A stretch of 64,000 nucleotides of DNA from Tenrec ecaudatus (GCF_050624435.1 NC_134540.1:103755739-103819738); one strand, 5' to 3'; shown: positions 46,346 to 58,904, counted from the first letter of the stretch. Notes: generated by a model not told the origin, from the sequence alone. Made by a program: numbers and translations.

Positions 46346-47217
46346 GGTTGGCATCTCTCACCATACACATGTTCAAACTGTTCGCTGAGCAATTCATCAG
46401 AAGAAGGCCACATCACAGTCGGAGGCAGGCTTATTAACACCCTGCGATATGGAGATGTCACAACCTTGCGTGCTGAAAGTGAGGACTTGAAGCACTTGCT
46501 GATGAAGATCAGGGATTGCAGTCTTCAGTATGAATTACAACTGAAGGGAAGGAAGATCAGCATCCTCCCAAATGGACCAAGAGGTAGCATCGTGAAAAGT
46601 GGAGAAAAGACTGAAGTGGTCAAGGATTTTGTCTTTCTTGGATCCACAATCGATGCTCAAGGAAGCAGCAGTCAACAGATCAAAGGGTGCCTGGCACTGA
46701 GTGAATCTACTAGAGAGGAGCTCTTCAGAACATTGAAAAGCAGGGATGTCACTTTAAGAACTAGGGTGCACCTGACACAGCAATAATATTTTCTGTTGCC
46801 TTATATGCATGTGAAAGTTGGACATTACAAAGGAAAATCAAAGAAAAACCAATGCATTTGAATTATGGTTCTGGCAAAGAATATTAAAGGTCCCGTGAAC
46901 TTTCAAAATGGCAAACAAATCTATCTTGGAAGAAGTATGACCAACTGACTCCTTAAAAGCAAGGATGGCAACACTTCATCTTCTACACTTTGGACTTGGT
47001 GTCAGAGGAGAACAGTCCCTGGAGAGGGGATCATACTTGGTAACGCAGAGGAGCAGCGGAAAGAGAGGAAGGTCCTCAATGAGACGGATTGACACAGTGT
47101 CTGCAACAATGACATAGGAATACTTGTGACAATGGTGCAGCACCAAGCAGGGGTTGGCTCTGTTGTGCAGAGGGTTGTTGTGGGTCGGAACCAACTGATG
47201 GAACCTCCAAACAGCAG
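46346..47217 (+). mobile_element. RTE-class LINE 3' part, second in series
   Basis: Starts upstream of the previous piece in element coordinates: 'tattaacaccctgcgatatg' with 'gagatgtcacaaccttgcgt' corresponds to the YADD region, changed to 'YGDV' here. It continues through a frame (46466-46786) with 'TEVVKDFVFLGSTI' and 'TLKSRDVTLRTRVHLTQ' to the 3' end 'cggaaccaactgatggaacc'. The RT active-site aspartates are lost. Confidence 0.88.
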
Positions 47218-47425
47218 CCAGGTGGCACCATGGTCAAGGGCTCCCCTGCAAACTGAAAGGGTGGTGGATTGAACACATCCAGCAGCCACAGGGCAGAAAG
47301 ACCTCAGTGATGTTTTTCTTGTGCACATTACTACTTAGAAAACCCTATGGACCCATTCCACTTTGTCACATGGGGTCACCATGTGTCCAAACTGAACCAA
47401 AACCCCCAACAGCAACAGCCCATTG
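47218..47425 (+). mobile_element. AfroSINE-type SINE
   Basis: 'aggtggcaccatggtcaagg', 'attgaacacatccagcagcc', 'agaaaaccctatggacccat' and 'catggggtcaccatgtgtcc', ending 'cccccaacagcaacagcc'. It follows the RTE 3' end directly. Confidence 0.72.
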
Positions 47426-48617
47426 ATAATCTTGGAGATTAAAACCAAAAAATCCATTTTTCTGGGATGCTGAGCCTCTGCACTTTTTAGGGAGAGTTGG
47501 CTAAGTATTAACACAGAACCAACCCTACCTCACCTCATTACCAAAGAAAAGACCCAGGTTCAGAGGGTGCGGAGATGGAACACGGCTCGAGGCATCTGAA
47601 GAACATACAGGTGCCCGATGCTTTTGTTCTAGATGAATGATGGAGTTTAATCAGCAGCCCCGAGAGCCAGTGGTTTGGAGCCTCCGAGATCCAGGAAGGC
47701 CCACGGATACATCTGGGTCAGAGGTGCGGCTCTGCTGAGGATATAGAAGCTAGGACACGCACAAGGTTCCCTTATCTTGTCAGTGGTGTCAGACAGAACT
47801 TTAGGAGCTTGAGAGCCTTTGAGGGGTGAGAGTGGCCGATGTGGTCATTTTCCAATCCGACTTTAAACTTTAAAGGTTTAATATACCTACTTGACTCTCA
47901 ACTCCTTCAATCGGTGACCTTGCAGTTAGAGCCAGTCCGCCTTCACTTGGTCCTCCCACTTTCCAGCCAGTTGTCAACATAGTCTATACAGAAGAGCATG
48001 GTGCGGAGGTGTTCTTGATCAGAAACATCTGTTTTAGTTGGAAATTTGGTTTTAAGAAAGGGATGCTTATTAAAGAATAGATTTGAAATGAATGTCAGAT
48101 TGAAAGACTATCTAGTGTTTTGTGTTTCTTCTGCTCCGTGGAGTCTCTCTAATGGCATTTCTGTTCTGCTCTCGATCAGCTTCATTCTCATCACCTGGCT
48201 TACTCAGTCATAGTCTCCACTTTCTCTTAACTCCATCTTCAATGTTGCCCTCAAGGACTGCTCTGCTCCTTTTTCACACCCTGTGGTGTTGGCTCACTCT
48301 GCACTAGTCCAAGCGAATATCCATGGGCCCTACTTAAAATTCAAAATGGGGTCATTAGAAAATCTCAGCACATTTCACTTCAGTTTCTGTCACTGGTACC
48401 TGCCTGATCTCTGACTATTTACTGTTAGGGAGGTACCCACCGCTGAATCTGGGACAAGGGGTAGGATCTTGTGATCCTAAACTGGGCATCTGTGTGTGGA
48501 CCAAGAGCTCACTAGTAAAGGCACGTCTCCGCTTGTCTGTGCTTTCTCCAATGTCATTAACTCTTGCCTTATACTTCAGATCCCCTTTCATTGGTTTTCC
48601 AGTCTCTTTCTTGAATG
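47426..48617. other. non-coding, no recognised feature
   Basis: No recognised gene or repeat. Confidence 0.45.
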
Positions 48618-48790
48618 GTAGGCGCCCTGGTGGTGGGCAATTCGAAATCACCAGCCACTCTGCAGGAGAAAGATGGGGCTTTCCACTCCAGTAAACAGTT
48701 AGTCTCAGAAATTCACAGGGGCAGCTCTACCCTGTCCTACGGGGTCACTATGAGCTGGTATCGAGTCCATGACCGTGAGCTCAGAGCTCT
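48618..48790 (+). mobile_element. AfroSINE
   Basis: 'ggcgccctggtggtgggcaa', 'ccactctgcaggagaaagat', 'taccctgtcctacggggtca' and 'ctatgagctggtatcgagtc'. The part of the tRNA-like head between the A and B boxes is deleted. Confidence 0.88.
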
Positions 48791-50934
48791 GAGCTTCTGG
48801 AGTGATGGAGTTGGGTTTTGTGCATTACCTCAAGCCATTCAGCGGTTACACATCTTGGACTCTGAATGCTACCTGGCTAGTCCTCCACTGTCTGTGCTCT
48901 GCGTAGACCTTTGCCAACTGCGTGCCTGGGTTTCTACTTGGATTTCTGTATGGGTTCAGTTTTGCTCAGAGTACTGGTATCCCATACCTCCTTTCCTTCA
49001 TGGACTGGCTTCTGGTTTCAGACCTATATTTGAAATAGTTCTCTTGGCTATTTATCATCCAAAATAACCAGTCCTGGTACATGCTTATACTACCTCAGTC
49101 TCCTCTGACACTAAAGAGCCAAAAGTCGATGGGTGTGTCTAGACACCCGATGCAGGTGCTGTCTAGATGGGTCTGCTTGTGCTGGTGGAGTTCCACCTTG
49201 CATACGCTGGACCCTAAAAACCAACAGGTCATTTCTAAACTATCAGTGCCCCAGCATAGACAAAGGCGCTCCAAAGGGTTGATGGAGAAAAGTCAAAGAA
49301 AAGGGATTTGCTTTTTCGGGACCTTTTTGACATCCTTTTGTATTTGTTTTTGTGTCCTCATCCTCTGGCGCAATGTGTGTGTCTTCACCATCGATCCCAA
49401 ATATTTGTTGAATAAAGTCCTTTCCGAGAGACCAAAGCATCTAGCATCTTGTGTCAGAATTGCCTTTGCTCTTGAGAATTAATTTCGAAGCAACAGTAAT
49501 GAGGCTCTTGGCTGGAAAAAGCCAAACAAACAGAGATGCTGTTTAAGTAAGGGTGATGGCCCTGGTTGGGGTGGGGGTGGAGGAGGGACACATGTGTGTC
49601 TCAGAACTAGGTCCTATCAATGGCTAATATTGCTGGAGAGTCCCAATCTATATTCAGTCCTCTCATTTCTGAGACTGTCTTAAAGTGCTCCACACCCACA
49701 CATAAGCCTCAGAACACCACTTGTTGATAAGTATTGCTGACTTGGCAGGGCGGGAAAGGGGGAGCTACCACGGGTCTAATTCACTCATCTGAGGGAAACA
49801 CCCGAGAGCGGATTTGAAGCCCCTGGTGTGTATGTCATAACCCTTAGCCAGTATTCATTTCCTCCAAGTGAAACCATTTTCTCAAGAGAATTACTCCAGA
49901 TTTCAGTAATTGGAGGTGTCAGTATAACCAGAATTGCAGTTCTAGTGCTTCCGTGTTGGGGCAATTGGGGACTTAAATTTTACTTCATTACGTTTCATGA
50001 TAAATATTCCCACTGTCAAAACAGAGCTCGGTTGGCAGCCTGTGCCCAGAAGCCTCTCAGAACGAATGCAGTGCGAGGCATGGAAATCTTTCTTCTTTCC
50101 CCCAGCCTTGTTTGCTAAATCACCCTGCAACCCAGCGCCTCGCAGGGCGGGGGATGATGGAGAGACAGGCGTTCACTGCGCGCAGCCACCTCCTTCATCT
50201 TCTCCCTGCAGCCATCCTTACCTGGGCCTTGAAAAATCTATTACCCAAATGTATGGCAGCTTTTGAGCCGTAAAGAAAGCACATGCTGTTCCCATTTTGA
50301 TTGGAACAGATAGATTGCAATCACTTTAAGTTCCGCCGTTGGAAGCCCTTGTCAACCAAGAATGACTTTCCTTGGGGGAGAACCGAGCTGAGCTCCTCGC
50401 AGCGGGTTGCTTTGAAGGAATTCGGTTTCTAAGGCACCGCATTGTGATCTCGAGGGAGGCTGGGCGTGGGAGGAAGCTCACCAAATGTAAATTTGGAGAG
50501 ATGAATAATTGACTCATCTACTGTATGCCAGGTTCATATAAACTATAATGAAACAGATTACAAACACCAAATAAAGTGATCAGCCCAATATTGACTATGC
50601 ACAGAGAAGTCAGGAATAACATTAGAATTCTCTCCTCAAAGGTGTTAAGTCAGGGCAGGTTTCAGAATATTAAGTACCTGCTCATCGTGTATTCACTGCA
50701 TTCCGGATGGGCATAGGTAGGACAACAGTGTAGACTAAATGCGGACGTGAGCATGCCTGCCTGTTAACAGGAAAGCAAATATTCACATAAGCAACGGAGG
50801 CTGCATGGAATATGCGCAAAAACACCGGTTGAAGTGTATCAAGACCTAGGCCTGAGAACCACTCTTTATTATAAATGGCTGATCCATTTTTGACAAGCCA
50901 CTCATATTTTCTGAGTTTCAATTTTGTCATTCAT
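48791..50934. other. non-coding, mostly unique
   Basis: No recognised gene. 49830-50420 has balanced composition and no repeat words, and may contain conserved non-coding DNA, but nothing in the sequence alone proves it. Confidence 0.45.
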
Positions 50935-51058
50935 GAACCCTGTAGGTCAGAGTAGTATAAACTTTAAGAAGAAGATGACCATAGAGAGGCTGGGAGGTTC
51001 AAATTACGAAGCTTGCGTTAGCAGTCAAGTGCTTAACCCACAGCACCACCAGGACTCC
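50935..51058 (-). mobile_element. AfroSINE, antisense, degraded
   Basis: 'tgaaccctgtaggtcagagt' at the left, then 'gttagcagtcaagtgcttaa' and 'cccacagcaccaccaggact' at the head end. The middle is largely lost. Confidence 0.6.
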
Positions 51059-51194
51059 TTCTTCTCTACAAAACCAACTCAATGGCAAATTCTACAAAGC
51101 CTTGTGCAGTTTGGTGGCATCTGCAGATTAGCGGTATCGATAACTGTGGTAGTTTTACAATCATTTGTCAATTTGAGGATTAAGAGAGAAGGAG

Positions 51195-51690
51195 TGGCGT
51201 CTAGACTGTTAATCGGATCATAGCCAATGAGGACACTGTGTGGGCATGGCCTTCTCCTGAGAATTCTGGGAAATCTGGTTTTTCCTCCTTGGAGGCAGGA
51301 GATACTCTCTGCAGACTCCCTGCAAGACATCCATGAAGAGAAGCCACGTGGACCTACCCCAATGCAGCCCTGAGTGCTGGAGAAGCCACGTGGAGACCCC
51401 CCGGCCAGAGCTGAGATGCTTACACTGCCACTAGATCCAAAGTCTTTCTACCCACTGGTCTGTGATCATCCTGCACTCAGCATCATTGCATGTGTTTCAT
51501 GAGACTCAAGAGAACTTTATATGTTGGTATCGGACATATGGGCTGATATTAGTCTTATGGACTTGATCTGAACTTGGCTAAGACATTTTCTCAATTTTTA
51601 ATTGCTCTGGTATTTAAACTTCTTTCTCATATACATGAGTTTCTATGGATTTGTTTCTCTAGTCTACCCAGTCTAACATAATGACATTTA
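51195..51690 (+). repeat. unnamed interspersed repeat, type 2
   Basis: 'gtgtgggcatggccttctcc', 'ggagaagccacgtggagacc', 'atcctgcactcagcatcatt', 'gacttgatctgaacttggct' and the end 'tttgtttctctagtctaccc'. The last third parallels the element at 54131-54634. The class is unknown to me. The ending resembles that of the 40-kb family. Confidence 0.5.
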
Positions 51691-52142
51691 AAACTTAGAA
51701 AAAAAGATCGCTACAGTAAATTTAAAATTTTTTATAATTGCAAATATACAGGCCACCACTCACCTGAGACTAGTTTGTGTGCTGCTGTGTTCCGGGAAGC
51801 TCTGCCATGAGCCCCTCGGATCGGAAGGCATTCAAAATACCACGAAGGGACAACTGCCTCCTCGGGTAGAGTGGACCTTAATGATCTGGATGAAGCCAAA
51901 TTTCGAAGCTTCCACCTGCTGAGGGAGCATAGCTGACGCAAGATGGGAAGAAACAGTTGCCAACATTCCTTAATAACCTGAATGTGGAATATACAAAGCA
52001 TGAATCTAGGAAATTCAGAAGCTGTAAAAATGAAATGGAAAGCTGAAATTTACTTATTGGACATTTTGAATGGTTTACTATAATGGGAATGACAAATTCA
52101 AGAAGAATAGTATTGCATTTGTCATTAAAAAAAGACCATGTC

Positions 52143-52992
52143 GACTGAGGTGTAAGCAGTAAGGATGCAGTCACTGGTACACAGCAGTGCTTCCTCTCAG
52201 CTAGCAGTCATGTCTCTCTGATCCTCAGCCTCCCAGCCACATGGTCCCTGGGCCTCTGCCTCCATGGGCCAGAAAGCCAACCCAGTGTTCTGCCTCATTC
52301 TTATATTCTCAGTGTTGAGTCTGTGCTCTGCCTCATGATCTTCTTACCTCAGTCTATCAGCAAGGATCAGCCTTGCCTGTTTTCTCTGACTCATGGTCTC
52401 CTTGCCTTGGCCTCTGGTGCTCCCCTGGCTCCTTTGCTTTGTCCCATGGTCTCTGTGCGGTAACCCCTGGTGCCTGTGGTCTCAGCCTATACAACTTCAG
52501 ACAGACTGTATACCACTGGTGGCTCTTCTTCAAATGCTCCTGGGATTTCTCTGTGTTGCTGAGATGGCTTTATACACAGAGAAATAGCTTTGGTGAAGGT
52601 GTGGTTTTAGTGAAGCTGGCCATACCTCAAGGAAATAAAGAGTGGTGACTTGTTCAACGAAGCCCGCATGGAAGATACACACCAGCCTGTGTGACCATGA
52701 GCTGTCGAAGGGATCAGATATCAAGCATCAAGGAACATAAAATCATATCATTGAAAATGTGGGTGAGTGCAGAGTGGAGACTCAAAGCCCAAGGGTAGCC
52801 AACTGGACACCCCTTGCTGAGGAGTTGTGGGGAGAAGATGAACCAGGCAGGGAGTAGGGTAGCAACGATGAAACATATAACTTTCCTCTAGTTCTTGAAT
52901 GCTTCCTCCCCCGCACTATCATGATCCCAGTTCTACCTTAAACATCTGGCTAGACCAGAGGATGTACATTGGTACAGATAGCAACTGGGAAA
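52143..52992 (+). mobile_element. chimeric L1-type insertion within RTE
   Basis: Flanked by a 16-bp duplication, aaaaaaagaccatgtc (52127-52142 and 52993-53008), at a TT/AAAA site. RTE sequence is continuous when one copy and the insert are removed. The first about 510 bp match nothing known to me and contain 'aataaag' at 52634. From about 52655 the insert is + sense L1-type 3'UTR ('tggaagatacacaccagcct', 'gtctggctagaccagaggat'-like). It stops early, at 'gtacagatagcaactggg', followed by A residues. Confidence 0.8.
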
Positions 52993-54130
52993 AAAAAAAG
53001 ACCATGTCAAGATCTCTCTTGAAGTACAATACTCTAATAGGATAATCTCAGTGTACCTACAAGAAAGTTTAGTAAATACAATTATTCAAATTTACATACC
53101 CAGCCATTAAAGCTAGTTGTGATGAAATTGATGAATTCTACCAAATTCTTCCTGAATGTGAAATTGATCAAACATTTGATCAAGATGCATTGATAATTAT
53201 TGACCACTAGAATGAAAAAGTTGGAAACAAAGAGGAAGGATCAGTAGTTGAAAAACTTAGCCTTAGTGATAAAAATAATTATAGAGACTACATAATATAA
53301 TTTTGCAAGACCAACAACTTCTTCACTGAAAATATCTTTTAAAACAATATAACCGTTGATTATATACACAACTCTTTCCAGGTGGGATACACAAGAATCA
53401 AAGTGACTGCGTCTGTGAGAAGAGCTAATAGAGATGTTCAGTATCTGCACCCAGCACAAGGCTTGGGGCGACTGTGGAAACACCATCAATGGCTCATATG
53501 CAAGTTCAGGTTAATGCTGAAGAAAATTAAAATAAGTCTCTAAGAGCCAAAATACAACTTTTAAGTATATCCCATCACTAATTTGAAGTTATGGGAATGA
53601 ACGCAAAAGGTCCTTAAAAAGACAGGGTGGGGAAAAGAGGCCAAAGTGGATGTCAGAAGAACCTGAAGCTTGCTCTTGACTGTAGAGTAGCTAAAGCAAA
53701 CAGAAGAAGTGAAGTAAAAGAGATGAACAGAACATTTCGAAGGGCAACTCTAGAAGACAGAGCAGAGCACTATAATGTCATGTGCAAAGGCATGGAGTCA
53801 GAAAACCAAAAAGGACACACACACTCAGCGTACCTCAAGCTGAACGAATTACAGAAAAAATAATCAAGCCTCCCGTTAAAATGCAGAAAGATTCATAAGC
53901 AAAATATTGAACGATGCAGCAAGCAGCAAAAAGAAGAAGAAGGAATACACAGCTAATGTATCCAAAAATATTGGCTAACATTCAACTATTTCAAGATGCA
54001 GTGTATGTCAAGAACCAATAGTATTGAAGAAGTAAGTCCAAGCTCCACTGAAGGCATGAGCCAAAAAAAAAAAAGTCTCCAGGAATTAATAGACTACCAA
54101 CTGAAATATTCCAACAAACTGATGCAGTGC

Positions 54131-54634
54131 TGGAAGCACTCACACTATGACAAGAGTTTATGTCAACTACACACTCCTGGTGGAGTCTAGCCTGTCCATT
54201 GCTTGATGACACCTCCTTGGCGTGAGTCTTTTTCGTACGAGGGTGAGGAACCACAGGAACTGCCTCTCTCTGCGTGCCCCTCTGCCTTCCTGCCTGTGGA
54301 ACTCTGCTTGCCTTGAGAGGCAGCCCCATGTGGGCTACCCAACCCTGAGACCCGCCAGTGCCCTGCCATGTTTTCACCAACAGGACTCCGCACCCACTGG
54401 CTTATGATCTTCCTGTTCCCTGGTTCACCACTCTGCATCACCAGCAAATGGCTATGTGAGTCTGAAGATAGACTTGTAAACTAGCTTCAGACTTACGGGC
54501 TTGTCTTGGCTGGACTGAGATGCCTTCTTGTTATTTACTTGCTCCCTGGTAGAAAGCTTTTTCTCATACATAGATGAGTATCATTGAATTTATTTCTCTA
54601 GACAACCCAGCCTGACATCATATGGAAGAGAGTT
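54131..54634 (+). repeat. unnamed interspersed repeat, type 2, inside RTE
   Basis: Interrupts RTE sequence between 'cactatgacaaga' and 'tatggaagagagttgg'. Ends 'tttatttctctagacaaccc' and shares 'cttacgggcttgtcttggct' and 'ttctcatacatagatgag' type words with 51195-51690. It inserted after the RTE. Confidence 0.6.
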
Positions 54635-55255
54635 GGTTGCCTGGCCAACTGACTGAAGAGATTCAAGGAAGGGTGACCTAATAGATAACTGCAGAAAATA
54701 ATTCCAAAACAGGTGGAGCGGTACTTTAACAGGAGGATGCCAGCCAAATTCAGAACAGGATGTGAAATGAGGGATAGCATTAATGTTAAATCGATCTTGG
54801 CTGAAATCAGGCAAGATCAGAAAGATGTGTACTTGTGTTTTATTGACTGTGTAAAAAGCATTCAACCCTGTGGATCATACCAAACTATGGACACATTGTA
54901 GAGACTGGGAATTCCAGAAGACTTGATTGTGCTCATGTGGAACCTAAACCCAGATGAAGAGGCATAGTTTAAAGTCAAAAAAGATATGTGTCAGAGTCAA
55001 AATATTTCACCATAGTTATTCCATCTACATGCTGTGCTTTGGACATGTTATAGGAAAGACCAGTCTCTGAGAAGGACATTATGCTTGGTAAAGAATCAGC
55101 AAACAAGAAGACCTTCAATGACATGAATTGACATGGTGGCTGTAGCAATGGGTTCAAGTGTAACAACCATTGTAGGGAAGGTGCAAGGCCCGGCAGTGTT
55201 TTGCTCTGCGCATAGGGCTTCTAGGAATGGGAATCAACTCATGATACCTATGCAT

Positions 55256-55599
55256 AAAGAGTTTTCTTTCACTCGAATCCAATTGTCTGCTGCTAGGCAA
55301 CTGTAAAAACAAAATACGCAGTGGGAAGGCTGGATTCAAGGCGAAGACCTCAAATTACTTCACGCACTAGTTATAAAGTTTAAGCATGTCAAAGCCACGT
55401 GAGATGTAAATTTACCATTTTGTTTTTGTAAAAGAATGGATTAGAGAGTTTCATAGGCCCTTTCTTATTCTAGGATTTTAGAAAAGGGTGTTTTCAGCGG
55501 TTGTTCTCAATTACAAACACTTTGAATTCTCTCCTGGGTTCGGGGACCTTGTTTATTTTGAATTCAGGGTTAATGTCGCTGCCTTCAATGACTCCCGTT
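55256..55599. other. non-coding, no recognised feature
   Basis: No recognised gene or repeat. Confidence 0.4.
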
Positions 55600-55800
55600 T
55601 CTCTAGATGGCATAAGCAGTTTGCCCTAGACTACTAACCCAAAGGTTAACAGTTAGAACCCATTCAGCAAGACTGAAAGAAAGATCTGGGACCTGTTTCC
55701 ATAAAGAAGCCATTGAGAAAGCCCTAGCCATCGGTTCAGCTGTGCAACCTGTGGGATCACCAAGAGAAGGAACTGTCTGGACACCAACAGGAGGATGTTT
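55600..55800 (+). mobile_element. AfroSINE-type SINE, old
   Basis: 'agactactaacccaaaggtt', 'aacagttagaacccattcag', 'tttccataaagaagccattg' and 'ctgtgggatcaccaagagaa' keep the SINE order. Strongly diverged. Confidence 0.55.
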
Positions 55801-55904
55801 CTGTGTTGTTGTTGTTGTCGTCATTTAAGGTTTTAAGGTAGCTAGAATCCCCTAAGGCCAAAAGTATATATATTTCTTCGCTTCTCTTCTGAGATCTCAT
55901 AATG

Positions 55905-56390
55905 ATTCAAGTCATATTGTTGATGGGGGCAGCCAAGTTGGCTCCAACTAGCCATGGCCCTGTGCACAATAGAAAACAGCACTCCTGGGTCCTGCCCCAT
56001 CTGCACAATCACTGCCATGTCTGAGGCCATTGTTGCAGCCACTGTATCCAGCCATCTTGTTGAAGGTCTTCTTTCATGTTCCCCTTCTACCTTACCAAGC
56101 ATGAGGTCCTTTTTCCAGGAATTGATCCCTCCTGATACTAAAGTCCATGAGTCTACCCCCTTTGCGTCTAAGAAGCATTCTGGCTGTACGTCTTCCAAGA
56201 CAGATGTGTTTCTTCTTCTGGTCATCCATGGTACTTTCAATAATCTTCTCCAGCACCATAACTCAAATGCATCATCTCTTCTCGTATTAATTGTCTAACT
56301 TTCAATGCATAGCAAGTGATTGAAAATATGATGGCCTGGGTCTGGTGCGCCTTAGTGCTCAAAGTAACATCTTTGCTTATAATAACTATT
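55905..56390 (-). mobile_element. RTE-class LINE 3' part, antisense
   Basis: 'agttggctccaactagccat' (tail side), 'catgtctgaggccattgttg', 'ccttaccaagcatgaggtcc', 'tggtactttcaataatcttc' and 'gtgctcaaagtaacatcttt'. The minus-strand frame 55842-56240 encodes the C-terminal 'RPSTRWLDTVAATMASDM' block. Confidence 0.9.
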
Positions 56391-58176
56391 AGAAATAGGA
56401 AACGGGGATCCTTACATTCAGAACTCCTGATTCCTTGATAGGAAGAGGGGACTTGGAAGGAAAGTTGACTTGGTCAACTCTTTAAAGTGATCAGATTTGA
56501 GCTGAGTGGTTGTATTAACCTGTGTTCAAAAACAACAACAACAAAGGATATTGATTGAGCAAAAGAGTCATCCAAGGCTGAGACAAGAGGATGCAATGGT
56601 CACACATGCAGAGTCTGAAAGCGCCTCAGACTTCAATAGTGTACTGTTAGCCGGCATAATCTTCTGAGAAAGCTCAAGACCTAATATTAACAGCACTGAA
56701 TTGAGTCTAATAACTACATTGCACAACATCATATCTAGTCTTAAATCAATACTTAATTTTCTCATCTAGCCTCCAGTCTCCTGCAAGTTTTTATTGTTTT
56801 TCAGGGAACAGCACTGACATTGGGGAGTGCCAATTACCTTCATCCTTAATATCCCCAAATGGCCAAATGTATCACTCCATTCCTGGCACACATATAAGAT
56901 GAAATCCACATCGAGAAATGAATTTTTTAAAAACACCTTTTTTTCTAGAATGTTCTCTTCATATTGTGTCAGATCTACCAGTTCTTTGCCTGATGGTAAG
57001 TCTAACATGATGAACATTTGGAAATCACCCTGCCAAAATCAGTGCTTGTAACAGAATTAACTTTAAGAAATTTTGATTGAGATGTCATGGGTAAAATCAG
57101 CAAACCTGCACTCTCGCTTCATTTTACTGCCTAAATTTCCTATTTCCCAATTGAGGAACTTTGGTAACTGAAACGCAGCTCGTGTTGAGGCAGTTTTTCC
57201 TTTTCAATTAACAGAGATTACTGTGGAGTGTGGCAGTGGGATTCAGCTGCCTCTTTGGGGATGTCTTTAACACTGTACCCCAGGATTGCCATGCAGTAGA
57301 CTGCAGAGGAGAGGTCCTTTTAAAACAGGAGGCTTGCTCACAATTAATGATTTTTTTTTGCTCTAGTCCCACATTGCATTTGTAAATAAAGTACTGAGTT
57401 GGCATTTCTTCAAAAGGCAAATGCTTTCAAGGAGTAAACTGGCTTTGCATCACATGCCCAAAATGTTCTTTGTACTGATTCTACAGTAAGATGTCGTCAA
57501 ACCTATGCTTTAATACTGCTTTGATCTTCCTATTTGTATTTGTTTTCTGTTGCTGTCTAATGAATTTCCACACATTTGTTCATATCCAGCAGGAAAGAGG
57601 TGCATCTTTGTCCTAGTAGCTCTAGACGACTTCTTGAGGTTCACTGTCATTGGACTGGCCCTGGTGTCATGGCTTCCACTGCACCTCCCTCCACCTGGCA
57701 CCGAGAGTCTGGTGCTGATTGGCTTACCTTAGGCCACATGTTCCATCCTGGAAACAGAAGACAGAGCTCTTTTATCAAAATCAAATGAATGGATATGGGC
57801 AGCTATCCACCCTACTTCTGTACTGAAATTTTCCGATCAGCTTCATTATTGCATTTTAAGCTATTTCTGATATCTCACTGCTTAAAGCAGCCATACAAAC
57901 AATACGGTTGCCCTGGAATATTCATTGTACCGGAAGCCACTTCTCTAAAATATACCCACAGAAATGAACCTACTGACATTTCTCAGTCTCTTGTTGAATG
58001 GACAGTTTTCAGTCTCTTTATACATATTGCCAACTTCTTCCTAGCAAGCATGTGTCACTTACTGCTTTCACTAACATCATATGAGAATTTCCATTTCAGT
58101 ACATTTTTTCCAGCATGAAACCTATTCATTTTCCCCATATCTGCCAATTAATTTGACACAAAGAAGGCACGACATC
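56391..58176. other. non-coding, mostly unique
   Basis: No recognised gene. 57540-57760 may hold an old repeat ('ctgttgctgtctaatgaatt'), which is not assigned. Confidence 0.4.
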
Positions 58177-58373
58177 AAAACCAACCCCATTGCTGGTAAA
58201 TCTATTCCAACTCCTGGCACACCCCATGGTCCAGAGCTGAAATCCACGGCCATCTCAGTGTCCATGATTCAGGGGAAATTGATCACCGGGGCTTTCTTTG
58301 ATGCACCAATGGCTAGAATTGAACCGCCAACCTTGGGGTTAGTAGTCAAACATAAATCATTTGTGCCATTCAA
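58177..58373 (-). mobile_element. AfroSINE-type SINE, antisense
   Basis: 'aaaaccaaccccattgctgg' and 'taaatctattccaactcctg' (tail), 'gaattgaaccgccaaccttg' and 'gggttagtagtcaaacataa' toward the head, ending 'catttgtgccattca'. Confidence 0.75.
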
Positions 58374-58654
58374 AGAAAATACAGAGGGAGCTCTATAAAA
58401 TCAGCATAACTGAGCAGATAACTTTCCTGCTCCCAAGATTTCGGTGACTTCCCATAGCTGTCAGGACGCAAGTCCATGCTCCCTAGAACAGCACGCAGAC
58501 CCTCTGTGACATTCTCCCACGTGGTGTTTCTTTTCTGCTGCTGCCTAATCCCAAGAAACTACATGTAGGTTCTTATCTCTGTGTCTTTGTATACACTCTC
58601 CTGCTCTCTGCCTATTCTTGCTCTTTTATACTTATCATTCTTTTTCTTTTTTTT

Positions 58655-58768
58655 ACTCTTTTTTTTTATCATTTTCTTAGGGGCTCATGCCACTCTTCTC
58701 ACAGTCCATACATACATCAATTGTGTAAAGCACTTTTGTACACTCGTTGCCCTCATCATTCTGTTTCT
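58655..58768 (-). mobile_element. short L1-type LINE 3' end
   Basis: 'tttcttaggggctcatgcca' preceded by a T run, then 'catacatacatcaattgtgt' and 'cgttgccctcatcattctg'. It is the same 3' end as at 26628 and 36009, truncated after about 110 bp. Confidence 0.88.
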
Positions 58769-58789
58769 ATATGGGCATATGGGCGGTGG

Positions 58790-58858
58790 CTTCAGAAAGT
58801 TTGTGGAAGGAACCCATTATCTTTTCATTTCATGTTTCCATGAACATTTTAAAGCCCT
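58790..58858. mobile_element. small MITE candidate (mariner-like)
   Basis: The ends 'ggcttcagaaagtttgtgga' and the complement of 'ccatgaacattttaaagcc' pair at about 15 of 21 positions. The words resemble short mariner-derived elements of mammals. No clear TA duplication survives. Confidence 0.4.
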
Positions 58859-58904
58859 CTCTCCAAATAAGGGTAGGACAAAAGTAGTGCTTATAAGGTC
58901 CTAG

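Larger units (their letters stand above)
51740..55255 (+). mobile_element. long RTE-class LINE copy, broken by two insertions
   Basis: RTE pieces occur in order. First come a 5' leader ('cttccacctgctgagggagc', 51907) and endonuclease region to 52142. It resumes at 53009 with endonuclease sequence ('gcattgataattattgacca') and linker to about 54130. It resumes again at about 54635 with RT (54713-54901: 'FRTGCEMRDSINV', 'VYLCFIDCVKSIQP'). A jump near 55032 leads directly into the 3' end ('gacatgttataggaaagacc' to 'aactcatgatacc'). The jump deletes most of the RT palm and thumb. The insertions are 52143-52992 and about 54131-54634. Confidence 0.88.
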
